Below are positions 1-7,809 of a stretch of 64,000 bases of DNA, one piece after another. The stretch's first letter is position 1. Each line of letters opens with the position of its first letter. The notes beneath the pieces are model-generated. The model had not been told where the DNA came from. It did not search any database and worked only from the letters and a program-made list of their open reading frames with translations. The stretch comes from Hominenteromicrobium mulieris (GTDB lineage: Bacteria; Bacillota; Clostridia; Oscillospirales; Acutalibacteraceae), in assembly GCA_021029595.1 (NCBI GenBank), contig JAJJOY010000001.1:124001-188000 (forward strand). The letters are read 5' to 3'. Both the position numbers and the translations under genes were made by a program.

Positions 1-18
1 ATCTCTTCCTCTCCGCCA
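1..18 (+). tRNA. 3' end of a tRNA, probably tRNA-Ser (cut by window edge)
   Basis: The first 18 bases read as a T-stem 3' half, a 7-nt acceptor strand CCTCTCC, discriminator G and CCA. A G discriminator and a GGAGAGG-type acceptor are typical of serine tRNAs, and a complete tRNA-Ser follows 23 nt later. The 5' part lies outside the window, so the anticodon is unknown. Confidence 0.5.
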
Positions 19-41
19 CATTTTTCTTTTATTTTCACCAT

Positions 42-131
42 GGAGAAGTACCCAAGTGGTGAAGGGGCTCCCCTGCTAAGGGAGTAGGTCGGGTAACCGG
101 CGCATGGGTTCAAATCCCATCTTCTCCGCCA
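42..131 (+). tRNA. tRNA-Ser(GCU)
   Basis: A complete class II tRNA of 90 nt with encoded CCA. The acceptor GGAGAAG pairs with CTTCTCC, the discriminator is G, the T arm is ATGGG-TTCAAAT-CCCAT, and the long variable arm is typical of serine. The anticodon stem CTCCC/GGGAG closes loop CTGCTAA, giving anticodon GCT at 75-77. A terminator hairpin starts right after the CCA end. Confidence 0.95.
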
Positions 132-133
132 AA

Positions 134-173
134 AGTCCACCGTAATTTTGATAGAATTACGGTGGACTTTTTC
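134..173 (+). terminator. tRNA-Ser terminator (14-bp stem, repeated elsewhere)
   Basis: Perfect 14-bp stem (134-147 with 155-168), 7-nt loop TTGATAG, then a run of five T. It ends the tRNA-Ser transcript. Nearly the same hairpin follows tRNA-Leu at 56836-56874 on the other strand. Confidence 0.9.
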
Positions 174-225
174 TATGCCCGAAAACCGCTTAAAACAAGG
201 ATTTTCGACCGTTTCAGCACATAAG

Positions 226-270
226 CGAACCCCGCTGCAGAGCAATTCTGCGGCGGGGTTCGTGTTTTTT
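226..270 (+). terminator. second rightward terminator
   Basis: A 15-bp stem (226-240 with 248-262, one G-T wobble) with a 7-nt loop, followed by TGTTTTTT. It backs up the tRNA terminator and could also help stop the leftward regulator gene, although the T-run lies on the rightward side. Confidence 0.75.
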
Positions 271-302
271 GCGTGGCTGTACAAGCAGAAAATCAAATCC
301 CA

Positions 303-929
303 TCATTCTTCCGCCAGATCGGCAATCAACTTGACGTCGCTGACGGCCAGCGCAAGCTGAAGCTTGTTTTCCAGCCCGGTTTTTTGCAGCATATTTGACA
401 CATGGAATTTGACCGTTGACATCTCGCAGCCCATCTCTGCCGCAATGCGCGTGTAAGACAGTCCCCGCAGCAGATGCCGCAGAACCTTCAGTTCCGTCTT
501 TGTAAATTCCGTGCTTTTTGCCATGCCGATCTCAACTGTCGGAGGTGCGTCCGGAAAAATATGTTCACCCTCCAGTGTTTGCCGGACGACATCCATCAAG
601 CGCTTCTGCGTCGAGTCCTTGTACCACAGGCTGTCGGCCCCGGCCTTCTTTGCCTCATCCAGAACGGCGCCGTCGATCAGCGAAGTCACAACAATAATTT
701 TACTCTTCGGCTGTATAGCTTTAATCTGGCGAACAGCAATCAACCCGTTCTCACGGTTCTCTGTCTGCACATCCATCAAAATCAGATCGACAGAATTTGT
801 CCTGCACATCTCGACTGCTTGTTTCGCGCCCGGAATGGACGCCGTGATCCGGTATCCGTCCTCGGCGCGAAAATAGCTTTCCAACAGACTGCGAATCATG
901 GTCTGGTCTTCAACGATCATCACCTTCAT
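303..929 (-). CDS. NarL/LuxR-type two-component response regulator
   Basis: A 208-aa cytoplasmic transcription regulator. Residues 1-120 form a receiver domain with acidic pocket E7/D8, predicted phospho-acceptor D53 in LILMD, conserved T82 and K104. Residues about 140-200 form a LuxR-type helix-turn-helix (TKTELKVLRHLLRG...STVKFHV). Its start overlaps the end of the upstream kinase gene by 20 nt, so the two are probably translationally coupled and partners. Targets cannot be read from sequence; the divergent zinc-ribbon cluster starting near 3759 is the obvious candidate by position. Confidence 0.93.
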   Translation of the reverse strand: MKVMIVEDQTMIRSLLESYFRAEDGYRITASIPGAKQAVEMCRTNSVDLILMDVQTENRENGLIAVRQIKAIQPKSKIIVVTSLIDGAVLDEAKKAGADSLWYKDSTQKRLMDVVRQTLEGEHIFPDAPPTVEIGMAKSTEFTKTELKVLRHLLRGLSYTRIAAEMGCEMSTVKFHVSNMLQKTGLENKLQLALAVSDVKLIADLAEE

Positions 930-1878
930 ATGCTGCTTCCTCCTTTTCCTGCAAACTGAGCATCAGCTTAAAGCGAGGGACGCTCTGAATCTCCATTTTG
1001 CCGCCGGATTCTTCTATGCGTTGACGCAGCATAGAAAGGCCTCCGCCTTCTGTGATTTTTCCCTTTGGTGCCGCACCGTTGTTGGTTAGGGAGACCGCTA
1101 TGCAATCCGGCTTTTGCCAAAAGCACACATACAGCTCTGTTCCGTCGGCGTGACGGACACAGTTCGATGCACATTCGCTGATTGCCAGTGCAATCAGTGC
1201 GCGCATACGCTGCGTTCGCGGCTCATCTCCTGCCAGCAGAACTCTGACGCCAAGCTTTTCCGCTCGTTCTTTTGCGGCTTCCAACGGTTCGGATTGCGCT
1301 CTCATCTGACTGGAGCGGTAAAGCACTGAAATGGACTGCTCCCACAACGCTGCGGTTGCACGAATTTCCTTCTGGTCTGTGTTTTGGAGCAGCACGCGCC
1401 GCGTCGCGAGGATGCTGTGTCCAATGTCATCGTGCACGCGCAGCTTCATGGCCAGCGTTTCTTCTTCCCGGATGATCTCCGGCATCTGCGCAAGCAGCCG
1501 CCTAAGCCGCTTGTTTGTTTTCTCCAGCTTCGCATTTTCCGCTTTTAGCTGGTTCTGCTTCTGAATCAGCTCCGTAACGTCTGCGGCAGTGATTTGTGTA
1601 TATCGGGCACCTGCTTTTGTTGTGATCTGCTCCTGCGCAAAGCGCAGCGCTGTTCCGTCCGGAAAGCGGTAAATCCAAAGGTGCGGATCCAGACAGCACA
1701 CACTTGCCGGCGGTGCCTGCAGGGCGCTTTGCATCTCTGCCAGCGACTGTATACCGCCTTTTTGCAGCCAGTTCGTAATGGCAAGCATCCGGCGGTTGAT
1801 GAGCCGCACCACGCCGTTTTTATCGAAAAAGCAGGCCGCGATGGGGAGACTGTCAAAACTTTCCTTGATCCTATCCAT
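910..1878 (-). CDS. soluble sensor histidine kinase (PAS-like + HisKA_3/HATPase)
   Basis: A 322-aa protein with no membrane segment. Residues about 5-100 look like a small PAS-type sensor, followed by a coiled coil (about 102-135) rich in K/L/E. The HisKA_3-like H-box is VHDDIGHS with H149 as predicted phospho-site. The ATPase part has an N-box ECASNCVRHADG (about 235-246) and a G-box TEGGGLSMLRQR near 278-286. The classical DxGxG motif is replaced by LTNNG, so the ATP site is somewhat atypical. It sits 6 nt downstream of the membrane-protein gene and overlaps the regulator gene, forming one three-gene signalling unit. Confidence 0.88.
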   Translation of the reverse strand: MDRIKESFDSLPIAACFFDKNGVVRLINRRMLAITNWLQKGGIQSLAEMQSALQAPPASVCCLDPHLWIYRFPDGTALRFAQEQITTKAGARYTQITAADVTELIQKQNQLKAENAKLEKTNKRLRRLLAQMPEIIREEETLAMKLRVHDDIGHSILATRRVLLQNTDQKEIRATAALWEQSISVLYRSSQMRAQSEPLEAAKERAEKLGVRVLLAGDEPRTQRMRALIALAISECASNCVRHADGTELYVCFWQKPDCIAVSLTNNGAAPKGKITEGGGLSMLRQRIEESGGKMEIQSVPRFKLMLSLQEKEEAAYEGDDR

Positions 1879-1884
1879 GCGCCT

Positions 1885-3531
1885 TTACCTCCTCGATCTT
1901 TCCAGCTTCCGCGTCACATATTGCAGCCCGTCCTCATCCTGCTCCCATTCCAAACCTTGAAAATGCGCGCGCAGCCCGCAGAGCGGCTCTGCCGCTGAAA
2001 CACAAAAAGACACTTCTACCTGCGCACCGACATCTATGGAGATCAGCATTGCACGAAGGGATTCCAGTTCCGTTTCCACGACGGCCTCGAACAGGTCGTA
2101 GATCTGCGTCGCCTGTTCGAGGGTAAGCTGGTCTTCTCCCTTGACAATTGCCTTACAGTCGGCGCCATAAACACAGATATTCTCGGAAGATTCATTGAGG
2201 CATAACCGAAGCTCCTGCACACTGATCGCACCGCGCTGTGCGCCGACAAAAATCAGGTTGCTTCTGCGTTTGATGTAGGTTCCGATAATGATGACCTGCC
2301 CGAGCAAACGCCTGGCCCGGTTTTGGTCCTCCGTTTTCTGCAATTCAGCCAGCAGATCCCACAGCATCGCGATCTGCCGATCAATCTGCGCCTCCATCAT
2401 ATCATACAAGCGATTTTGCTCCGTCAGCTTCAACCATCTTGCATGCTGTGCATTCTCCGCCGCCAAAACGTCGCCGGTGTCATGCAACTCATCTCGTGTC
2501 AATTCCAGTTTCTTTTGAACCTGACTCAGCGCTGAGATGTCCTCCTTCCAGAATACCCAGCCGCGGCGCAACTTATGCCGTTTCAAAAGTGTATCGTCAT
2601 CCAGATAGACGGTATCCTGCTGTATATGCCTTAGCTTACTTTGCGGCAAAGTCCCCTGCATGGCGGCAGATACATATTTGGAGCAAAACGCTTGATCAGT
2701 AATCTGAACAGGCAGGCTCGTCGCTTCAAAGAGCTCATCGTATCCGAGATTGGAATGAATCAGTCCGCTTTGAATGCAGCATTCAAGGATGCTTGCAAAA
2801 ATCAGGCACTGTGACACGGTCATATCGCCCGCGAGCACCCAGACCCAATAGACATTTTTGGCATACATATAAGCATATGCCAGCGAAAGCGCAAACGGAA
2901 CCAGCGGTAACCAGCGAATTCTCCTGCTATGTGGGATACGACAGTTTTTCACCATCGAAAGAAACGCAAACCCTGCGCACAGAGTCTCCCAGCCCAGCAC
3001 GAAGAAAAAACCGACCTCATACCGATACTCCCGGTCCGATAAAATGCCGGACGGGAAAGAAAATACCTGCTGATGCAGATCATTGGTCAGAACGAGCAAA
3101 AGCAGCAGCAATGTCGGAAGATACAGAAGCTTTGTCCATCGCGGCAGACGAAAATCCTCTCCCTTGCCCAGAGACTGGGAAACGAAGACCGACAGCATGG
3201 GGATAAACAGCATCGGAAAATAATAGAAATACCACAGCAGGCGTTCTGCATCCGTGTTATCAATGGAAAACTTGATTGAGCGCAGCAGAATCCACAGCAC
3301 CATCAGTGCCGAAATCGCCAGCATGTAGTGCCGCACCTGCACCTGTACGATGCGCGCCCAAAGAGAGTAGCACCACACGCTGAACAAAAACAAATAGATT
3401 GCGCTTCGCAGGTAGCTGGCAGCCGGAGAATGAAAATAATACCGGCTTGCATAGCGGAGCCACATGGCAAACGCAATGAGCACCAGCAAGCCCAAGGCGT
3501 ACAAAAGGCTTCTTTTCGTCGTTTTGCTCAT
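1885..3531 (-). CDS. 7TM membrane sensor with a degenerate kinase-like C-terminus
   Basis: A 548-aa protein. The first half holds about seven to eight hydrophobic helices (roughly residues 10-245), resembling the N-terminal 7TM domain of some Clostridia histidine kinases. The cytoplasmic half has a coiled coil and a kinase-like region, but I see no H-box histidine with the usual context, no N-box asparagine and no glycine-rich ATP motif. It is therefore likely a signal-input partner for the soluble kinase encoded next. ATG 3531 is chosen because a GGGGG ribosome site lies 8 nt upstream and the promoter -10 box is at 3570-3575, which rules out the TTG at 3591. Confidence 0.75.
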   Translation of the reverse strand: MSKTTKRSLLYALGLLVLIAFAMWLRYASRYYFHSPAASYLRSAIYLFLFSVWCYSLWARIVQVQVRHYMLAISALMVLWILLRSIKFSIDNTDAERLLWYFYYFPMLFIPMLSVFVSQSLGKGEDFRLPRWTKLLYLPTLLLLLLVLTNDLHQQVFSFPSGILSDREYRYEVGFFFVLGWETLCAGFAFLSMVKNCRIPHSRRIRWLPLVPFALSLAYAYMYAKNVYWVWVLAGDMTVSQCLIFASILECCIQSGLIHSNLGYDELFEATSLPVQITDQAFCSKYVSAAMQGTLPQSKLRHIQQDTVYLDDDTLLKRHKLRRGWVFWKEDISALSQVQKKLELTRDELHDTGDVLAAENAQHARWLKLTEQNRLYDMMEAQIDRQIAMLWDLLAELQKTEDQNRARRLLGQVIIIGTYIKRRSNLIFVGAQRGAISVQELRLCLNESSENICVYGADCKAIVKGEDQLTLEQATQIYDLFEAVVETELESLRAMLISIDVGAQVEVSFCVSAAEPLCGLRAHFQGLEWEQDEDGLQYVTRKLERSRR

Positions 3532-3569
3532 GCCGCATGCCCCCAAAAAATCAGTATATTTATATGGAT

Positions 3570-3598
3570 AGTATATCATGCGGATAGACAAAAGACAA
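3570..3598 (-). promoter_or_regulatory. sigma-A-type promoter of the sensory operon
   Basis: Leftward TTGTCT (3593-3598), 17-bp spacer, TATACT (3570-3575). Transcription would start near 3563, about 30 nt before the chosen start codon of the 7TM gene. Confidence 0.75.
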
Positions 3599-3758
3599 CA
3601 CGTTTTGTCCTCTTTATACAGAGAACTGTTACAAAATTTCGCTTTGCAACGGAAAATAATTACAAATCCTATCCAATTGGCGGGGGCGGAAATGGAAGAT
3701 AACGGCTAAAATATAGATGAAGGATTCAAAGGAAGAGAAAGGCGGTGGAAAAGCACAG

Positions 3759-4142
3759 ATGCGAAGAATTGTATTGGATATGAAGGGCGGACTTCTGTCG
3801 GAGGCGGTCATGCAATCACTTTCGGGATGCGACCCGGATTTCCTTATCTACCGTTCTTCAAAGCCGGAAGAAACGCTGGCGTTGTGCCGGACCTGCCGTG
3901 CCAATGTGTTGGTGATGGAGGTCATCCGACAGGGAATCTGGAAGCTGAGTGAGAGACTCAAGATCTGCAGTGCCGTAAAGCAACTCGGTTGGACGTGTAA
4001 GGTTCTGCTTTTGGTGGATGAGGACGCGGATAAACTGCTTGCCTCCGAAGTGCGGCAGGCGGTAAAGGATCAGCTGGTTGATAACTTTATTTATGCATCG
4101 GTATCGCCGACTTACCTCGCGGGCGTAATTGACACGCTTTGA
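3759..4142 (+). CDS. small receiver-like protein lacking the phospho-acceptor
   Basis: A 127-aa soluble protein, first gene of the rightward cluster. Alternating hydrophobic strands and helices (RRIVLDMKG, ANVLVMEVIR, KVLLLVDED) suggest a receiver-like alpha/beta fold, but the usual acidic pair near the N-terminus and a clear phospho-Asp at the end of strand 3 (here VLVMEV) are missing or altered. ATG 3759 is preferred over ATG 3717 because GGTGGA lies 9 nt upstream of it, while nothing resembling a ribosome site precedes 3717. The function is unknown; it could be a phosphorylation-independent pseudo-receiver. Confidence 0.6.
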   Translation: MRRIVLDMKGGLLSEAVMQSLSGCDPDFLIYRSSKPEETLALCRTCRANVLVMEVIRQGIWKLSERLKICSAVKQLGWTCKVLLLVDEDADKLLASEVRQAVKDQLVDNFIYASVSPTYLAGVIDTL

Positions 4143-4157
4143 AAGGATGGGTGAGAA

Positions 4158-5708
4158 ATGAAAAAACTACTGCGATTGATTCTAATATTTCTGGTATTTG
4201 CGCTCATGGCGGCGCTGTCCGCGATTACCGCGCTTGCGTGCTCGCCGGAAGACAGTAATCCGGAACATCATGAAAACATTATACAGACCGATGAGGAAAA
4301 GCCAACCTGCCTGATGGGAGGATACTATGTACTGGAATGTACCGTCTGTGGGATGAGATGCACTTATCAAACTGACCCTGCCATGCCTCACAGCTTTGGA
4401 CCGTGGGAAGTTGTTCAGGGTAAAGAACCTACCTGTACACAATCCGGCACGAAGCGAGCGTATTGCAGTACATGCAACAAGTGGTATGAAATGCCCGCGC
4501 CGCCAACGGATCATTATTGGGTTATTGATAACCGCGTATTCGCGACCTGTACTACTTCAGGATACACCCGTTTTATCTGTGATGACTGCGGTACGGAAGG
4601 AGACACCGTCACAATGTCTGCGCTGGGTCACAAATTCGGCGCATGGTTTACCACGACGCAGCCTACCTGCATGGCGAACGGCATCCAAAAACGTGAGTGC
4701 ACGCGCTGCGGTGCGACGGAGACAAAATCGATTGCCAAGACGGACCACAAATTCGGCGCATGGTTTACTACGACGCAGCCCACCTGCATGGAGACCGGCA
4801 TCCAAAAGCGGGAGTGTACACAATGCAGTGTGACGGAGACAAAATCGATTGCCAAGGCGGATCACAAATTCGGCGCATGGTTTACTACAACGCAGCCCAC
4901 CTGGATGGCAAACGGCATCCAAAAGCGGGAGTGTACACAATGCAGTGTGACGGAGACAAAATCGATTGCCAAGACGGACCACAAATTCGGTGCGTGGTTC
5001 ACCACGACGCAGCCTACCTGCATGGAGATCGGCATCCAAAAGCGGGAGTGTACGCAATGCAGTGTAACGGAGACAAAACCGATTGCCAAGACGGATCACA
5101 ATTGGGACGCCGGGAAAGTGGTCGCACAACCGACAACAAGCCAAGAGGGAGTTATGCAATGGATATGCAATATGTGCGGCACGATACGCACAAATCCAAT
5201 TCCCAAGCTCAAACCGGGAACGACTGCAGCTCCGAGCACAACACCGACTCCGGCGCCTACGGCTCCACCACACACCTCCGCCACAGCCACACCGAAGGTT
5301 TCGCCTACGGCTCCACCACGCACATCCGCCACAGCCACACCGAAGGTTTCGCCTACGGCTCCACCACGCACATCCGCCACAGCCACGCCGAAGGCCTCGC
5401 CCACGGCGTCGCCTAATGCAGCTGCCTCGGCCTCACCGGGTATTTCGCCTACGGCTTCACCCGGCGCATCAATTTCGGGGACAGCGGATAGCGACGGAAA
5501 GAATGGCGATAGGGGAGAAAAGAGCGGATTTGGTGAGAACGCTGTCGGTAAAGATGTTCCTCAAAAGTACGAAAAGAACAATGCGCAGACAGCAGAGCGC
5601 AGCTTCTCCGTGGGAAAAATCCTTGTTTTCACACTTGTGCCAACACTTTTGATTGTTGCTGCCGTCGTTTTTCTACTCGTTTGGAGAAAGAAAAAAAGGC
5701 AGGTTTAA
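4158..5708 (+). CDS. repeat-containing cell-surface protein with C-terminal membrane anchor
   Basis: A 516-aa predicted secreted protein. A signal peptide (MKKLLRLILIFLVFALMAA, cleavage near ITALA) is followed by Cys-rich modules: two or three diverged ones, then four near-identical 39-residue units (HKFGAWFTTTQPTC...KRECTQC...ETKSIAKTD), each with two Cys pairs that could bind metal or form disulphides. A Pro/Thr-rich stalk follows, containing three 16-residue repeats (SATATPKVSPTAPPRT). The C-terminus has one transmembrane helix (about 485-508) and a WRKKKRQV positive tail, but no LPXTG. This layout suggests surface display through a stalk. It lies 15 nt after the receiver-like gene. The ligand is unknown. 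Confidence 0.8.
   Translation: MKKLLRLILIFLVFALMAALSAITALACSPEDSNPEHHENIIQTDEEKPTCLMGGYYVLECTVCGMRCTYQTDPAMPHSFGPWEVVQGKEPTCTQSGTKRAYCSTCNKWYEMPAPPTDHYWVIDNRVFATCTTSGYTRFICDDCGTEGDTVTMSALGHKFGAWFTTTQPTCMANGIQKRECTRCGATETKSIAKTDHKFGAWFTTTQPTCMETGIQKRECTQCSVTETKSIAKADHKFGAWFTTTQPTWMANGIQKRECTQCSVTETKSIAKTDHKFGAWFTTTQPTCMEIGIQKRECTQCSVTETKPIAKTDHNWDAGKVVAQPTTSQEGVMQWICNMCGTIRTNPIPKLKPGTTAAPSTTPTPAPTAPPHTSATATPKVSPTAPPRTSATATPKVSPTAPPRTSATATPKASPTASPNAAASASPGISPTASPGASISGTADSDGKNGDRGEKSGFGENAVGKDVPQKYEKNNAQTAERSFSVGKILVFTLVPTLLIVAAVVFLLVWRKKKRQV
4629..5096 (+). repeat. four tandem 117-bp coding repeats
   Basis: Unit starts at 4629, 4746, 4863 and 4980, exactly 117 bp (39 codons) apart, with a fifth diverged start at 5097. 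DNA identity between units is high, including silent sites, which implies recent duplication or gene conversion. In unit 3 the first Cys codon is TGG (Trp) instead of TGC. Confidence 0.95.
5255..5398 (+). repeat. three tandem 48-bp repeats encoding the Pro/Thr stalk
   Basis: Units start at 5255, 5303 and 5351 and encode a 16-residue Pro/Thr/Ala/Ser motif. A partial diverged fourth copy follows. Low-complexity stalk repeats of this kind commonly vary in number between strains. Confidence 0.9.
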
Positions 5709-5870
5709 CGGACATTCTTTCCGGATAGTGAAGAGGTTAGCTCAGCGTACAGCGCGTCCCGCCAAGGAGCGACCGTTCATGAAAGATTGGCAGATTGATA
5801 ATTCTATTACACATTGGGATTACCGATATATTCCACAGGTGTGATTGATATACTTTAGAAAGGAGTGGTT

Positions 5871-6365
5871 ATGTTGCAGGTTGTAATTCAGAAAATTCCG
5901 GAAAATTTGCAGGAATTTGAAATTCTTGCCGCTAAAGGGCGGCAGCCGGAACATATCTGCGCACTGTTTCTGTGTGCATTGGCGTTGTTTGACAGGGACA
6001 AAGATGCAGGCGTTGCTGCGATGAACCTTCTGCGCGGTCCTAAGCCCATGACACCGTATGACTGTCAGTTTCTGCGCGACCGATTGCGCGGCAAGGTCTA
6101 TCTGCCGCTTGCATATTTTGAAGGCGCAACGCCGGAAAATGGGTATCAGCCGTGCGTGCCATACACGCTGAACGTGCTGGCAGACCCCAGACCTCAGGAT
6201 ATAGAGCCGGGCTATATGCGCGTGTTTCTTAAAACGTCCGGCGCGGATTCACCGCGTCCCATGAAATTGCGGCAGAAGGCTTCGACCGGCGAATGGTTCC
6301 TCTGGGAATATTCCAGTATTCTCAGCGGTATCCGTATTCCCGCGGCGGAAGATCCGTGGGCATAA
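5871..6365 (+). CDS. conserved hypothetical protein next to SPFH protein
   Basis: A 164-aa soluble protein without signal peptide or membrane helix. It carries a helical N-terminal half (ENLQEFEILAAKGRQPEHI) and a conserved-looking core with FLRDRLRGKVYLPLAYFEGA and GYMRVFLKTSGADSPRP. Small proteins of this kind occur in Firmicutes beside SPFH or zinc-ribbon genes (I recall a DUF6935-like family, unverified). ATG 5871 is chosen because AGGAG at 5861-5865 sits 5 nt upstream; the GTG at 5865 overlaps that site. Function unknown. Confidence 0.65.
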   Translation: MLQVVIQKIPENLQEFEILAAKGRQPEHICALFLCALALFDRDKDAGVAAMNLLRGPKPMTPYDCQFLRDRLRGKVYLPLAYFEGATPENGYQPCVPYTLNVLADPRPQDIEPGYMRVFLKTSGADSPRPMKLRQKASTGEWFLWEYSSILSGIRIPAAEDPWA

Positions 6366-6390
6366 TAAGTAAAGAAAGGGAGTACAGAAA

Positions 6391-7809
6391 ATGGGACTCA
6401 TTAAAGCAGCATTGGGTGCGGCCGGCGGCGTAATGGCCGACCAATGGAAAGAGTATTTTTACTGTGAATCAATTCCGGAAAATGTTATGGCGGTCAAGGG
6501 ACAGCGGCGCGTTTCCGGACGCAGCAGCAACACAAAGGGAAGCGAAAACATCATCTCGAACGGTTCCGTCGTTGCGGTGGCGGACGGACAGTGTATGATC
6601 ATTGTTGATCAGGGCAAGGTTGCGGAGCTTTGCGCCGTGCCGGGTGAGTTTGTCTATGACAGCTCGACGGAGCCGACGATCTTCTCCGGTGAGTTGGGAA
6701 CCAGCATCGTAGATACGTTCAAGAATATCGGTAAACGCTTTACTTTCGGCGGCGAGCCGCCCAAAGATCAGCGTGTCTACTATTTTAACACGAAAGAGCT
6801 CATTGGCAATAAGTACGGCACGCCCTCTCCGGTGCCGTTCCGCGTTGTCGACCAGCGCGCGGGCATTGATATTGACATCGCCATTCGTTGCTTCGGCGAG
6901 TACAGTTACCGAATCAGTGACCCGATTCTGTTCTACACGAACGTATGCGGCAACGTCAGTGAAGACTATACCCGCGACCGTCTGGACGGTCAGCTGAAAA
7001 CCGAGCTTTTGACGGCGCTTCAGCCTGCGTTTGCGAAGATTTCCGACATGGGAATCCGCTATTCCGCGCTACCCGGTCATACAATGGAACTGGCCGAGGC
7101 ATTGAATGAAGTTTTATCCGGAAAATGGCGCTGCCTGCGTGGACTTGAGATCGTTTCCTTTGGCGTTTCGTCGGTCAAGGCGAGCGAAGAGGATGAGCAG
7201 ATGATTAAGGAGCTGCAGCGTAATGCGGCGTTTATGGATCCGACGAGAGCGGCAGCCTATCTTGTCGGTGCACAGGCTTCCGCGATGCAATCTGCGGCGT
7301 CGAATCAGAATGCAGGCCCTGCAATGGCGTTTATGGGCATGAACATGGCAGGTCAGGCGGGCGGCATGAACGCGCAGAATCTCTATCAGATGGGCGCACA
7401 GCAGCAAGCAGCGCAGCCTGCTCCGGCTCCGGCAGCTGCTGAAGGATGGAACTGTTCGTGTGGACAGAGCGGTATTACCGGAAAATTCTGCCCGAACTGT
7501 GGCAGTAAAAAGCCGGAACCAAAGCCTGCCGCCGAAAGCTGGAATTGTCCGCAGTGCGGCGCGACGGCAAGCGGAAAATTCTGCCCGGAATGCGGCACCA
7601 AAAAGCCGGAATCGCAGGCAAACGGCTGGACGTGTAGCTGCGGTGCGGTGAACAAAGGAAAGTTTTGCGCTGAATGCGGCAAACCAAAACCGGCCGGTGT
7701 TCCGCAGTACAAATGCGACAAATGCGGCTGGGAGCCGGCTGACCCGACACACCCGCCCAAGTTCTGCCCGGAATGCGGCGATCCGTTTGACGACGGGGAT
7801 TTGAAGTGA
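6391..7809 (+). CDS. SPFH-domain protein with four C-terminal zinc ribbons (YdjI-like)
   Basis: A 472-aa protein. Residues 1-300 match the SPFH/virion-core family typified by Bacillus YdjI: the start GLIKAALGAAGGVMADQW, then VGYRVVD-like strands and the helical ERIAD-type segment around AFMDPTRAAAYLVGAQASAM. A Gln/Ala/Met-rich linker leads to four double-Cys ribbons (CSCGQ...FCPNCG, CPQCG...FCPECG, CSCG...FCAECG, CDKCG...FCPECG) after residue about 345. SPFH proteins scaffold membrane microdomains; in Bacillus, YdjI acts with YdjG and YdjH in a membrane-stress complex. YdjG- and YdjH-like genes lie at 13766 and 14940. Confidence 0.9.
   Translation: MGLIKAALGAAGGVMADQWKEYFYCESIPENVMAVKGQRRVSGRSSNTKGSENIISNGSVVAVADGQCMIIVDQGKVAELCAVPGEFVYDSSTEPTIFSGELGTSIVDTFKNIGKRFTFGGEPPKDQRVYYFNTKELIGNKYGTPSPVPFRVVDQRAGIDIDIAIRCFGEYSYRISDPILFYTNVCGNVSEDYTRDRLDGQLKTELLTALQPAFAKISDMGIRYSALPGHTMELAEALNEVLSGKWRCLRGLEIVSFGVSSVKASEEDEQMIKELQRNAAFMDPTRAAAYLVGAQASAMQSAASNQNAGPAMAFMGMNMAGQAGGMNAQNLYQMGAQQQAAQPAPAPAAAEGWNCSCGQSGITGKFCPNCGSKKPEPKPAAESWNCPQCGATASGKFCPECGTKKPESQANGWTCSCGAVNKGKFCAECGKPKPAGVPQYKCDKCGWEPADPTHPPKFCPECGDPFDDGDLK

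Noticed and set aside
42-131. The zinc-ribbon cluster as an island integrated in tRNA-Ser
   Set aside because: I found no second copy of the tRNA-Ser 3' end near 17000-17700, nor an integrase next to it.
3532-3591. TTG start at 3591 for the 7TM protein
   Set aside because: It would lie upstream of the -10 box, whereas ATG 3531 has GGGGG at the right distance.
4629-5096. Possible CRISPR-like array
   Set aside because: The 117-bp units are contiguous coding repeats without spacers.
4557-5416. Long antisense and alternative frames across the surface-protein repeats
   Set aside because: They repeat with the same 117-bp and 48-bp periods as the real gene and have no ribosome site.
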